Assembly: GCA_037951165.1 (NCBI GenBank)
Contig: JBBDHG010000522.1
Coordinates: 62,001-126,000 of the forward strand
Length of the DNA: 64,000 nucleotides
Source of the DNA: Lophius americanus
Lineage: Eukaryota; Chordata; Actinopteri; Lophiiformes; Lophiidae
Direction of reading: 5' to 3'
The notes beneath the pieces are model-generated. The model saw nothing but the letters and a program-made list of their open reading frames with translations, ran no database searches and was not told the origin of the DNA. Below are positions 45,501 to 55,935 of the stretch, piece by piece. The translations under genes were made by a program, and so were the position numbers. Position 1 is the first letter of the stretch, and each line of letters begins with the position of its first letter.

Positions 45501-45863
45501 CGTCGAAGCGGCGTCATTTCAGTGTCATTAAAATTTACTGAAGTGTACCTGGATAATTATAGGAAAAGATTAGAATCAAGCCTTGTTTTACCGGTTCTCC
45601 CTAATGACTACTTAGGCCCATGAATATTCATGTCGGTTAGTCTCTAAAAATCCATTACGAGCTAATATAAAAAGCTGCTGTTGAACTATAACCGCGTTAT
45701 ATTGGCTCACAATGCGCGACTCTCTACGGTGCAATAAAGCCCGACTGTATATTCAAATGAAACCCGATAATATCTTCACTTCTGCTGCAGCCACCGTCTG
45801 CGCTTTGCGTGGATTTCTCAATCGGTTTGCTATACAACGGTTTTTTTAAACACACTGGAGTCG
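42597..45863. other. Noncoding sequence, possible CNE blocks
   Basis: 44520-44700 has ATTTGCATAT (POU/octamer-like) and TAAT-rich strings. 45000-45150 is similarly repeat-free. A 26-bp palindrome lies at 45443-45468. No gene recognised. Conservation untested. Confidence 0.35.
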
Positions 45864-45919
45864 GTGTGTGTGTGTGTGTGCGTGCGTGTGTGTGTGTGTG
45901 TGCGCGTGTGTGTGTGTGT
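45864..45919. repeat. (GT)n microsatellite with CG interruptions
   Basis: About 56 bp of GT with GCGT interruptions. Confidence 0.95.
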
Positions 45920-47275
45920 TAAATCATGCACTCCCCAGAGAGTACATAGATGGCTAGCTAGCTAGGAGTATGAAGGGAGGAGGATGGTGGGTGTCCAGTG
46001 GGAGCTGTTTGATTGATGTGTTTTGTGGGGGGGAGGATGGAGGAAGGGGGGCGTAGTTTTGAGGATGAGGAGGGGATGGAAGCTTGATGGGACACCGCAG
46101 CAGGAGGGTGGCAGGGCTCTTAAGGGGGGGGTTGGGGGGGCGGGGGCTTTAACAAGCCCTAGATTGTTAGTGACAGGCAGATACTTCAACACTTAAGGTA
46201 GAAGGTTTGATTTAATCACAGAGCTGTCATTTGCTATTTGTCTGGCTTGCTCCACCGAGGCCACGGCTGATCAACTGCCTGTTCCCTGGAGAGCCCCCTT
46301 TCTTCCCCCCCTGTAATGTCTAAATCCTCCTGCACAAATTACAGGCCTCGCAACACCTCCCATCCCCATCCCCACCCCTCCGACTCCCCTCCCCGCTTCA
46401 ATCCTGCCACGTTCAGTGATGGAGGCCAGAATGGGGGCTTTGAAAAAGAGAGAGAGAGGACGTAGTTACCGGGGGGGAGTGGGAGATGGAATGGCCTGAG
46501 GGCCACTAAACATCATTAATAGGACTGTCAGGGAGGTTGCCAGTTGGTTAGAGTCTCATAAATAAGAAATGAGCTCCTCCCTGCTCGCCCATTCCACTTC
46601 ATTAATAATGCCCGTTGCTGGCTATTCCGTTGCGTCGTGCTTTAAAGGGAGGGATGGAGCACGATGGAGGGGAGTTCAGGCATACGGGACCTCTGTCGTC
46701 TCTTTGGTAATCCGGGAGGTCAGTCGTCCGAATTAGCATGGCGTCCGACCCCCCGATGCCACAGATTGAAGTCAAGCAAACCCATAATCAGAGAGAATTG
46801 CCGGCGAAGGAAGAGGATTAGATCCCAAAAAAAGCTCCATTTCTTTTCTTTGCAGGGTGGGAAATATAAATGACCACCAGCTCCGGTCCACTATTCTCCC
46901 GAGATGGTGGCAAGAGGAATCGCTAGATGGACAGATTGGAAGTCATGAGAGAGCGGGGGGATGGTTGTTAAAGAGAGAAGGGGAAGCAGGTTGAGAGGGG
47001 TCACCCTGCAGGTAAAGGCATTGCCTTTTAATTAGGGCGAGAGGATATAATTCTTTAATAAAGGCCAAGGCCCGGGCACTGTTGAGGCTGATAGCAGTCA
47101 ATGATGATCATTATCCCTCCCTCCCACTCTCCCCTCTCAACAGGACTCCATCTGAGAAGGCAGAGATAAAACGCTCAGTTAGGTCACAAAGGACGGGAGG
47201 GTTTCGGTTCGCTGGCTCTCCTTACTCCTTCATCTCCATACCTACACCTTCGTTCCGTCGGTCGCCGACACCTTG
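45920..47275. other. Noncoding, partly repeat-free
   Basis: G-rich 45975-46150. 46180-46650 and 46990-47110 are repeat-free with balanced composition. No gene recognised. Confidence 0.4.
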
Positions 47276-48435
47276 AGCCTCTTTGGTTATCGAGGAACGG
47301 GAGCTACTTTAGGGAGGATGAGGGGCCCCACCGTAGAGGTTATGTTATATATGGTAGATTATCTCTTTCACGAGGGGTTTCATCATGAAGGCCATACCTG
47401 GGCTTTACTTCAAGGGGTCAACTTTGGGTCCAATCCTCTTTTCTTTTCTTGGATATATAAAAAAATATATAAAAGGCTATCGTTTCTATGCTGATGATAC
47501 TCGGATCCACCTTCCTCTGAAACCTAACACAATCTCATCCAGTTTAGTCATTTGATCCCTCCCCCCATCCACCGGTGTCTCCTGACTATATCTCTTTGTT
47601 TCTCCGATCTACGGCGCCCCACTGTTAACCTCCGGTAAAAAAAAAAAATCCTAATTTTTTTCACTTTTTTTTCCCCCTCAGGTCCAAAATATCATTATTT
47701 TTTAGTCCTCTTTTAAATTCCACGCACAGGTTGTTAAAACCAGCTCTTTTTTTCTGAACTCAGAGTTTAAGCCGGGGGTCAAAGCCTTCCTCTTTCTCAA
47801 GGTTTTTTGAGAAAGTCGCACCTGCCTTTATTACTTCACGGCTGGATTACTGCAACTCCCTGTATGTTGGAACGGTCCATTCACTTATATCCAGGCAGCA
47901 GTTGGTCCAAAATGCAGCTGCTAGGCTCCTGACAGGCGCTCGCATACATGGGGATACCTCGCACATCCTGGCTTCTTTAAACTGGCTACAAGTCCAGCGT
48001 TAATTACAAAGTACTTTTGTTTGCTTTTAAATGCTTAAATGGTTTAGCCCCTTCTTCCCTGTCAGAATGGCTCCACCCATGTGTTCCAAATCTACAGCTG
48101 CTGAGATCACGGGATCAAACTTGTTCTGGTTCTAGTCGAGATCCAGGCTGGTACTTAGGGTTGACTCTAGGATAAACTCTGGAATGACTCAGGATCAGGT
48201 AATCAGCATCGCTGCCAGAGTTCAAGTTCAAGTAACCAGTAGTTCTAATATTTCTCAGTCTGCAGCAATTATGGCGACCGTTTTTCATTTACCTCCTTTT
48301 TAACTCCGTTTGTTCCGATGACTCAACTGTTCTATCGGTCTCCGGCTTATTTTTTCTTAAGTTCTGGTTTTATTTGTTCTATGCTTTGAAGCACTTTGGT
48401 CAACTCTCTGATGTATTTGAAATATAATATAAAGA
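47276..48435 (+). mobile_element. Decayed LINE, RT domain to 3' end
   Basis: With several frame breaks it shows GSTLGPILFSF near 47418 and FYADDTRIHLPL at 47484-47519, where YADD (47487-47498) is the reverse-transcriptase catalytic box. Then come TSRLDYCNSLYVG, QQLVQNAAARLLTGAR, ILASLNWLQV, LLFAFKCLNGLAPSSLSEWL from about 47830 to 48085. The 3' end has GAAGCACTTTGGTCAACTCT and an AT-rich tail near 48430. The motif set fits the L2/Rex1 (CR1-like) group in fish. Frameshifts and stops make it inactive. Confidence 0.85.
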
Positions 48436-50125
48436 TAAACTGCTGATGAAAAATACACTTAGGCTACGCTAACGCTAACAGCCTTAATGCTCAATTCCGA
48501 TTTTTTTTCTTTTCTAACATCTGATTTTTTGTTTGTTTAGATGTTCACCACTTAAATTGTGTCCCATATCTGACTCCAGTATAAACAAGATGGAAGCCAA
48601 TAAAGTTAGTTTGAACGTTTGCGTTTGTAGTAAAAGTGTTAATAGTCGTGTTTTTGCGCCAAAAGCGATTCCCGCCAGCGCAGCTTTGTGACGATCTGAC
48701 GGTTAAGACTGGGCTCACAATCCCAAAAAAAAAACCTGACCCGTGCCGGATTTTGCACCACATATGGTGTCGGCCCAAATCGGAACTGGAAAGGATCATA
48801 TTCCGTGCGGTTGGTTCTGCTCACACCGCCATTAAAATGTCACATATGAGCAAAAAGATCAGACCTGGGTCGGATTAGAAGGATTTGTACGCGTTTTGTT
48901 TTCGTACGTGTTACATTTGGTTTGCTGATTAGTTCTGGGTGCCAACCTTCTCGCTCGATGCAAAAAGCTGTGGGTTCGGGTCCACTTCAAACGCTCAGAA
49001 ACACCGGAGTGACGGCGGTGAGGGAGAAAACCATGACAGGGAGAATAACAGGAGTCCGGCAGCCAGCGAGCCGTGATGCATGATATTATTCATCCGCGCT
49101 TCCTGTTCCTGATTACGAGCCTCTAAGCCGTGATCGATTGGGCCGCGGACCGGCCTCAAATCAAAGGCAGGTACCGTATGTGCTGAGTGAGAGGGAAACA
49201 CATGGAAGCATTAGAGGCCTGTGGCTCGGAGGTGCACAGCGAGAGGTTGATTCACTTTGTGCAGGCCAGCTAGAGAATTGGACGATGTCAAGAGGGGGGG
49301 GGGGGGGGGGGGTGGAGGCGGGGGGGTTGGCGGGTGATGAAAGACCGGGAAAGACACATACTGACAGGTAGAAAAGCATGTCTGTACTGCCTGTCAGACA
49401 AAGCTCACCTACAGACACAGACAAGCCAGACTTTCCTCTGGTTGCCTAATGCATAAGGGCAGGTGGGATTGTTGACCCTAACTTTGGGGGCCACCTCTCC
49501 AAACAATCCACATTAGACTATACCTTACCTCCTGGCTCTCCACTATGTCCCTTCACCTCGTCCACGCCCACTGAGTCCCGACACCTTCCCTCCTCCGTGC
49601 AATTTACGGTGCCCCGCGAAGTTTCTCTCTTTTTTCTGTTTTTTTTCTAGCCGAGCTGCCAAAAGAACATTCTGATACGTAATCTCTGGCTGGATTAATG
49701 GCAGACAGACGGACACATGTGCACATTTGTTTTTGCTGCTCTTGACCCTCGACGGAGGATCGGGCCGCGGGGAGAGAGGCTGCCTCCGAACAGATGGTTC
49801 TCCTTAAGCAGCTGAGATGAAACTCTTTGCGTTAAAAACGGTCTTTGGTGTTTTTTTCTTTTTCTTTTTCTTTTTCTTTTTTTTTTTGGAGTCTGCAATC
49901 GGTTCAGGCGATTCCCCCCCGCTGGGCTCGGTTCCAATGCGCCGAAGCCAAATGAGTGCATAGGCATGCATGCACATACGCACACACCCAGAGATCCGAT
50001 GAATCGCCTCACCTGTCTCCTCGCTTTGACTTATTGACCAAACTGAGTCCCAGTCCAGGCTGATAAACTGTCCTCGGCGAAGTTCTCCAGTCAGGTTGGG
50101 ATTATGGGTCTTGTCTTTTCACGGT
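48436..50125. other. Noncoding sequence
   Basis: A B-box-like GGTTCGGGTCC near 48973 suggests a SINE scrap (weak). A 19-G run lies at 49294-49312 and T/CTTTTT repeats at 49855-49890. No gene recognised. Confidence 0.4.
49294..49312. repeat. Nineteen-G homopolymer
   Basis: Uninterrupted G run followed by further G-rich sequence to 49327. Confidence 0.9.
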
Positions 50126-50229
50126 TTAGATGGCGGTGTTGGATTTTTTTTTGTACAATTCTATTAGAGGGACACAAAAGCCAAAGTGGATGTTCATCCC
50201 TACGATGGCTGAAAAGTGAAATGCTTCGT

Positions 50230-50482
50230 TCATAACGATATTTGCATAGTTCACATCCTGGTAATCTTCCTCTGGAAGTCGCCGCAGCAGATCATCTGTT
50301 TCCGTCTTCCCCCTGTCCTCTGCATCTTCCTCTGTCAGACCAACCAACTGGATGTCCTCTCTCACCACATCCAGACACCTCCAAAGTGGTTTTCCCCTCT
50401 TCTTTTTCCCCGTTCCTAGCATCTCCAGCATCCTTCCACCAATTCTCCCCATCTTCCCCCTCTCAAACTTCTTTTTCTTCAA
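50230..50482 (-). mobile_element. RTE-like LINE C-terminal fragment
   Basis: The minus strand reads a frame with RGKPLWRCLDVVREDIQLVG and LTEEDAEDRGKTETDDLLRR, matching as I remember the C-terminal DVVxEDMxxVGxxEEDAEDR signature of fish RTE/Expander-type elements. The YADD core is absent, so it is strongly 5' truncated. At its 3' side it carries CTGCGGCGAC, the usual end motif. Confidence 0.7.
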
Positions 50483-50514
50483 CCAGCAGCAGCCTAGTGT
50501 CCATCAGCACCCAG

Positions 50515-50578
50515 CCGGCGGTCGGTTTTGACCCAGGCCCGACTGATCCAGTTTGGAAATCAGTTTTGTTTTTCTCGC
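50515..50578 (+). repeat. Dispersed fragment shared with 25975-26045
   Basis: ACCCAGGCCCGACTGATCCA and GTTTGGAAATCAGTTTTGTT align with 25995-26037. Confidence 0.6.
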
Positions 50579-51094
50579 AGTCGAACTCTATAACACACCC
50601 CTGTGAAACTGTGTTGCGTCTCTACTTTTGGACTCTTCCTCCGTCCATCCGTCTACCTCGCACTCACTTCATGTCAAGCACATCTTCACTGGACTGTTTT
50701 AACTTACAACTTATATTTGGTACTGGAGTACTGGAGACTCTTTTATATATTTATCCTTATTTAAATGTCTTTTTATAGATGTGCACGTGTATGTATTTGT
50801 GTATATATGTAGGTATATAATATATACACACATATATATGTTTGTTTGTCTTTGATATTTCTTTAGTATATACGTCTATTTTGCATATTTTTTTATTTCA
50901 TCCTATTTTTTGTAACTTTGTCAATATTAGATCTGCTGTAACACATAAATTCTGTTCTATTCTAATCCGTGGATCTGGAATAGGTTTTATGCTGGATGCT
51001 GTTCCTGGTGTTGCAGCCCCCACACTCTAGACCCCCCCCTAACTATGACCTCATCTAACTCTTTCACCTCCTCCAACCACAGCCATTATTATTC
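50579..51094. other. Noncoding sequence, AT/TG-rich patches
   Basis: Degenerate TATA/TGTA at 50780-50840. No gene recognised. Confidence 0.4.
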
Positions 51095-51185
51095 TACATC
51101 TCTAGTCTTTGTTATTATTAGTGTTCTTTTGTGCCCAACCATGTAAAGCGTCCTTGGGGCTCTTAAAAGGCGCTACATATATTTA
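51095..51185 (+). mobile_element. LINE 3' end
   Basis: ATGTAAAGCGTCCTTGGGGC and AAGGCGCTACATATATTTAA is the typical L2/Rex1-type 3' end in fish, followed by A/T-rich sequence. Confidence 0.55.
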
Positions 51186-51189
51186 AGTT

Positions 51190-51520
51190 ATAATGTTTTT
51201 GTATTCTTAAAAAAAAATTTCTTTAATTATTTTAATTTTTAAATTTTATAAATTATAAAAACATTTCATACATTTTTTTTTTACCATTTTTATTGATATA
51301 ATTATTATTATTGATTTTTTTCATTAATACATTTAGTTTATTTAATATTCAATATTTTTAGAATCCTTATCATTATTATTTTTGAATTATATTATTTATT
51401 TTGATTTTAATTATTATTTTTTTTATCATTAACATTATTATTATTATTATATACATTTTTTATATATTTTATATAATTTTTTTAATTATTATTATTATAT
51501 TATTTTTTTAAATAAAAAAC
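51190..51520. repeat. AT-rich low-complexity tract
   Basis: Almost pure A/T with ATTATTATT strings, directly after the LINE 3' end. Confidence 0.9.
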
Positions 51521-51524
51521 ACAA

Positions 51525-51588
51525 ACCTTCCTATTGTTCCGGGCTTGGTACCGACACTAGAAGTCCACTGACTTGTCATCCTATAAAG
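51525..51588 (-). mobile_element. SINE body fragment
   Basis: CGGGCTTGGTACCGACACTA and AGTCCACTGACTTGTCATCC, shared with the SINE body at 13975-14000. Confidence 0.55.
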
Positions 51589-52305
51589 CGGGCGACTGCG
51601 CTCAAAGCGAGGGGGGCGCTGTGTAATCTGGAATTGTTATTAGGGGGCTCTAATGAAGGATCAGTGCAGGAGTCTCACCCGGCAGCAGGATTAAAAGTGA
51701 TATCTGGAGCCTCCGACAGAATAATGTCGGATCAGAACGGGGAATGGATGCATCTAGCAGCCTAGGCCCGCTTCAGAAGAAAGGAAGGAAGGGGCGGGTG
51801 GGGGGGGATGCAATTGCGTCCCCCAGTGATGGCATCACTTCTAAAAAAGCGCGCGCGCTTCTGACAAGTAAACTGAAATCATCATTGATGTTATTTATTT
51901 TCAAATGTTCCCCGCTTGACAGGCGACATCTTGTTCGGCACATATCCCTGGGGAGGCCGCGGCGCTCGACGCTTCTCAGCGGCTCCATCACGGGCCGACA
52001 GCCGTTCGGCGCTGACACCAAAGCAGCGGGACCCGCTAGAGACTCGCTCTAGAATTTGTTACAATCCTGTGCCACAGGAAGTAAAAAAAAAAAAAAAAAA
52101 CCCAAACGCACCCGTCTCCTTGTTTACACTCATCCGGATTTGTCGCAAAAGCTTTTCTCCCACCCCCAGCATCTGCCGCCACACTAGAGAATAACAGATT
52201 GTTTGCCCAAAAAAAAAAAAAAAAAAGACAAGAAAGAAAGTCCGTCAAAGATTAGATTTTTCTGCGTGAGATAAATGTCAACAAAAGTTGAATCCGCGGG
52301 AAGTG

Positions 52306-52337
52306 GAGGGAGGGAGGGAGGGAGGGAGGGAGGGAGG
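52306..52337. repeat. (GGGA)n microsatellite
   Basis: About eight GGGA units. Confidence 0.95.
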
Positions 52338-52683
52338 CGAATGCCAAAGCACTGACTTCCTGTCTGCGTCTGATTTGGAAGTGACACGTGAAATTGAGGA
52401 TTGGATTAACGTAGCTGTCAAAACAGAGTCTCGATTTGTTTTCCAAAAGCCCGATCGTAAGCCTTTTTCTTAGTCAAACATTTAGCCAAATATTGACTAA
52501 TGACCAAAGCAAATCGCTGAGTATTATGATAAGCCCCTTTTTATTAGCCTCTTTTTTCCCTGCCAGTTTTCCACCGCCATCAATCACTGGCACCACAGCA
52601 CTACTTTCAATTACAAACAACATAAGCCGCCAGCCCCGCCTCCCTCAGCACAGCCGGCCTCCATACTTGCCTCAATGTATGTA

Positions 52684-52684
<1 letters not shown>

Positions 52685-52734
<50 letters not shown>
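52685..52734. repeat. (GT)n microsatellite
   Basis: About 50 bp of GT with one CG near the start. Confidence 0.95.
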
Positions 52735-52735
<1 letters not shown>

Positions 52736-53514
52736 TTTGGTGGCCCGGTCCATCCATTCATCTGTACATGGCCTCATTATCAGCCGGTCGCTGTCGGAGC
52801 TCAGGGGAGGCGGTGCAGATGAATAAGCGAGCGTGGAGGTGGGCAGGTAAACCAGCCATGAGCCAACACCAGAGCCAAGATCCCCCACGGCACAGCTCCG
52901 CTAAAGGAGTCCATTTGTCAAATGTGTCTCCGCCGAGGCCCGGCAGGGAGCACATTACTGGCTGAGGCCCCTGCAGGGATCAATCCTCCGACTCCCAGTC
53001 ACACTCACTCGGCAGGCTCGCCGCCCAAGGTGCTTTTCTACAGTCAGCGGTGACCAGCCCCCGGCCCGCACTCATTTGATTGGCTCATTAATAAAACAGC
53101 CCCCCCCCCCCACACTTGAGAGCGCGGGGACACGCTCCGACGCCCCGGACATCGCTCTATCCACCTAATGGGCCAGTCGGGAGAGGCCTTTGTCTGCCTC
53201 CGACTCCCTCACATCCGTCAGCGTGTCAGACGAGACAATGCTTGGAAGGATGGGGAGCTCTGACTGCGCAAAGCCCGGATCATGTTGTACGTAAGCCCGG
53301 GCTGGAACTCTGTATTCACAGAAGACCTCGATGTGTCTCCAGTCTGGGCGAGAGGCGAGGCTTCGCTCCATCAATCCTACTTAGCCTCACTTGGCTAAAC
53401 TACCGCAATTGTGTCTCCTCTCATAATGATTATTGACCGGCTCAAATGTGTCACCGCCATAAAGCTATCGCCAGGTTCTGCAGTGATTACCACCTCCGTG
53501 CTGCAACTCTAGTA

Positions 53515-53558
53515 CCTCCTCCTCCTCCTCCTCCTCCTCCTCCTCCTCCTCCTCCTCC
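53515..53558. repeat. (CCT)n microsatellite
   Basis: About 14 CCT units. Confidence 0.95.
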
Positions 53559-53636
53559 CACGCTGTTTTCCAGCCAAGACCGTATGGATTTGGTTATACC
53601 GATTAAAAAATAAAGAAATAAATAATAAATCTATCA

Positions 53637-54345
53637 TTTCCGGTAAAATACTGGCACCTGTTGTTGCCACAATTTTACCGTAAAAAAATATGGTGCACAA
53701 GTACAAGACATTACGGTAAATTACCATAAAATCAGATATAATGTCAAGTTTTTGATAGTTTCATAATTGATTACGTAAAATAACAGTTAATTACGGTGAT
53801 AACAGTATTTCACAAATGTGTACTGTATTTTTAGCATCTTCTGTCTTTTGAAAGTATGGGATGCTATTGCTCAGCGGTTAAAGTTGGTTATTTTCTGTTT
53901 TCGTACCGGCAGAATCTGTTATTTATACAGAAGGATACTTTCATCAGCAATGGCATTATAGCATTGTTCCTTAAATCTTACCAAAAGTTTGTATTTTCAC
54001 AGTAAAATACTGTGTTTTCCACATAATCTGACCCAAAAGAAGAAAGTTGTTTACAATCCCTTCATTTATGAATAATCATCCTATCTACTACAGTTAAAGT
54101 GTTTAGAAATTTACCGTCTTTTGCTGTTGACATTCAACGGTTGTTGTTGTTTTTACGGTATTCTATACTGACAATGTTGACAGATTAAGTTGCATTTTAT
54201 TGTATTTTTATGTGACAAACAATGTAACTGTCAACAGTTTGACATTTATATTTGGCACTTACAGTAATGTCTTGTACATTGTGACCATATTTTTCACGGT
54301 AAAATTTTCGCAACCACAGCTGCCAGAATTTTACCGTAAATTTTT
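53637..54345. mobile_element. 710-bp nonautonomous DNA transposon with long TIRs
   Basis: The left end 53637-53725 and the reverse complement of the right end 54256-54341 align over about 85 bp: GGTAAAATWCTGGCASCTGT, AATTTTACCGT, ATATGGT, GTACAAGACATTAC. ACGGTAAA/TTTACCGT strings are scattered inside. There is no ORF. Fits common fish MITE-like elements with ACGGTAAAATTCTGGCA ends. Target-site duplication and superfamily not established. Confidence 0.85.
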
Positions 54346-55870
54346 TTCGGATTTTTAAATTTTTTTTATATATATACTTTCTTTTTTACGGTGTCATTTC
54401 CTCTCTTTTTCTTCCCGCTTCCTGTTTTGCCTACTGAGCCTGTACGGGTGGAGGCGGCGCAGATTTACGCTCGGACTCCTGGGGGAGGGAACGCTAGTTT
54501 TGTTTGTGTTTTTATAGGACGTAAATCTTACGAGAGGTGGGGATCCAGCGCTAAGGCTTGCGGATCCCTCCGGGGTCTTACACAGCTCTGACTAAATAAA
54601 TCTGAATCGAAAATACATATGGAGGTGTAAACCGTTGGCATAAAGGAGCACTTGTTCCCCTCGAGGAGAGTATCAGATTTACTGGATCCAGAGTCGACTG
54701 GATTCCACCCACAGCACATAAACATGCAGGAGAGAAACACTCGGTGCTAATAAAGAGCGCTAGCTGAAATGTTTTCGGGATTCATGGAGACAGAAGCGGC
54801 GAGAAGCAGACATCTCTGAGCCTCTGCATGAGGTGGTTGCTTGTGGTCTGCATTTTCTGGAAAAACTCAATAGCCAGCTTTCCTCCACGGCGCTAAAATT
54901 AAATCACCAGGGGTCCTAAACCTGGGGCTGTTTAGAGAGCAATTTAGTTCCTGCCATTACCATAGATATCTGCTTCCTGTTTGGCGGCTGGAGAAAGACA
55001 GCAAGTGGAAAGTGCAAAATTGGTGCCATAATAACGTCAGGCGCAGCTCACGGCCAGAGGTGGCTCTCCTCAATTATTAGCTTAAGGAAACGACCTGGAG
55101 ATTTATGAGAATCCCCAGGTGACTTACAACAGCTCTAGTCACTTCCATATGTGACCCCGGGGGTGAGTGGTTGACAGGGCCCTTCCATGCCGATTAGGCT
55201 CCCAGGCTCCGGCTGAGAGGCCCGCCTTGTTGGCAGCTGGGGGCAAGGCGAGCGTAGCCTCTTGAGCTCAATTGGTAAAGATCACAGATGTAGGGCCCCA
55301 ATGAAGGCGGGCGGTTGCCGGGTCGCCGCCACCGGGGAGGCCCTACTCCTTGACACTGGGTTTACTGTTACCCACGGTCCCTTGAAGAGGAAATAACAGA
55401 GGCTCCAATTAAAGCTTTAAGACATTAAATAAAAACCCTCTGTTGTTGCCTTTAAAACAGGCCGGCTAATGCTTGTTTGTCTTTACGATGGAGCTCCAGT
55501 CAGCTGCCGTCGCTCTGCTTTCCATTAAAGGGGTATCGAGTGGTTTTGTGCTGAGTGTTTCCCCCCCCCCCCCTTGCCCCTCATGCAGCCCTTCCCCTGC
55601 TTTCCTGCTTGTGGCTTGATTGCTATATAAACAACCGTTTTTATTGCTGAAATACATACTGTTAGATGGGAGGAAGTCCAGATTTCGTAGACTTTTGCGA
55701 TAAGTACACAGGTCGCCTCTGTGGGCCCATAATAGGGACACTGTCTGAATTGTTAAATAACCCCTTAATGTCATGTTCAGCGGATTGGTGGAAGATGTTT
55801 TGAGTCACTATTTCTTATTAAAAAGTGTCTCTGAACCTGATTATGATACAACCCAGTGGCAGCATATATA
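54346..55870. other. Noncoding, strong repeat-free block
   Basis: 54760-55440 is non-repetitive, balanced, with CCATTACCATAGATATC, CAATTATTAG and CATATGTGAC strings of the kind seen in conserved enhancers. C-run at 55561-55573. No gene recognised. Conservation untested. Confidence 0.4.
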
Positions 55871-55879
55871 TATGCGAAA

Positions 55880-55935
55880 CAGTAAGGGGCCAAGGATGGA
55901 GCCCTGGGCGGCACCACGGGTCATTGAATGATTTT
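55880..55935 (-). mobile_element. LINE RT scrap
   Basis: Minus-strand TRGAAQGSILGPL corresponds to the GVPQGSxLGPL motif. Only about 50 bp is recognisable. Confidence 0.55.

Larger units (their letters stand above)
51589..53514. other. Noncoding with simple repeats
   Basis: Poly-A at 52083-52100 and 52209-52226, (GGGA)n at 52306-52337, (GT)n at 52685-52734, poly-C at 53101-53110. 52740-53000 is repeat-free. No gene recognised. Confidence 0.45.

Noticed and set aside
50242..50778. 178-codon plus-strand ORF
   Set aside because: Antisense shadow of the RTE-like fragment, then Ser/Pro-rich chance sequence.
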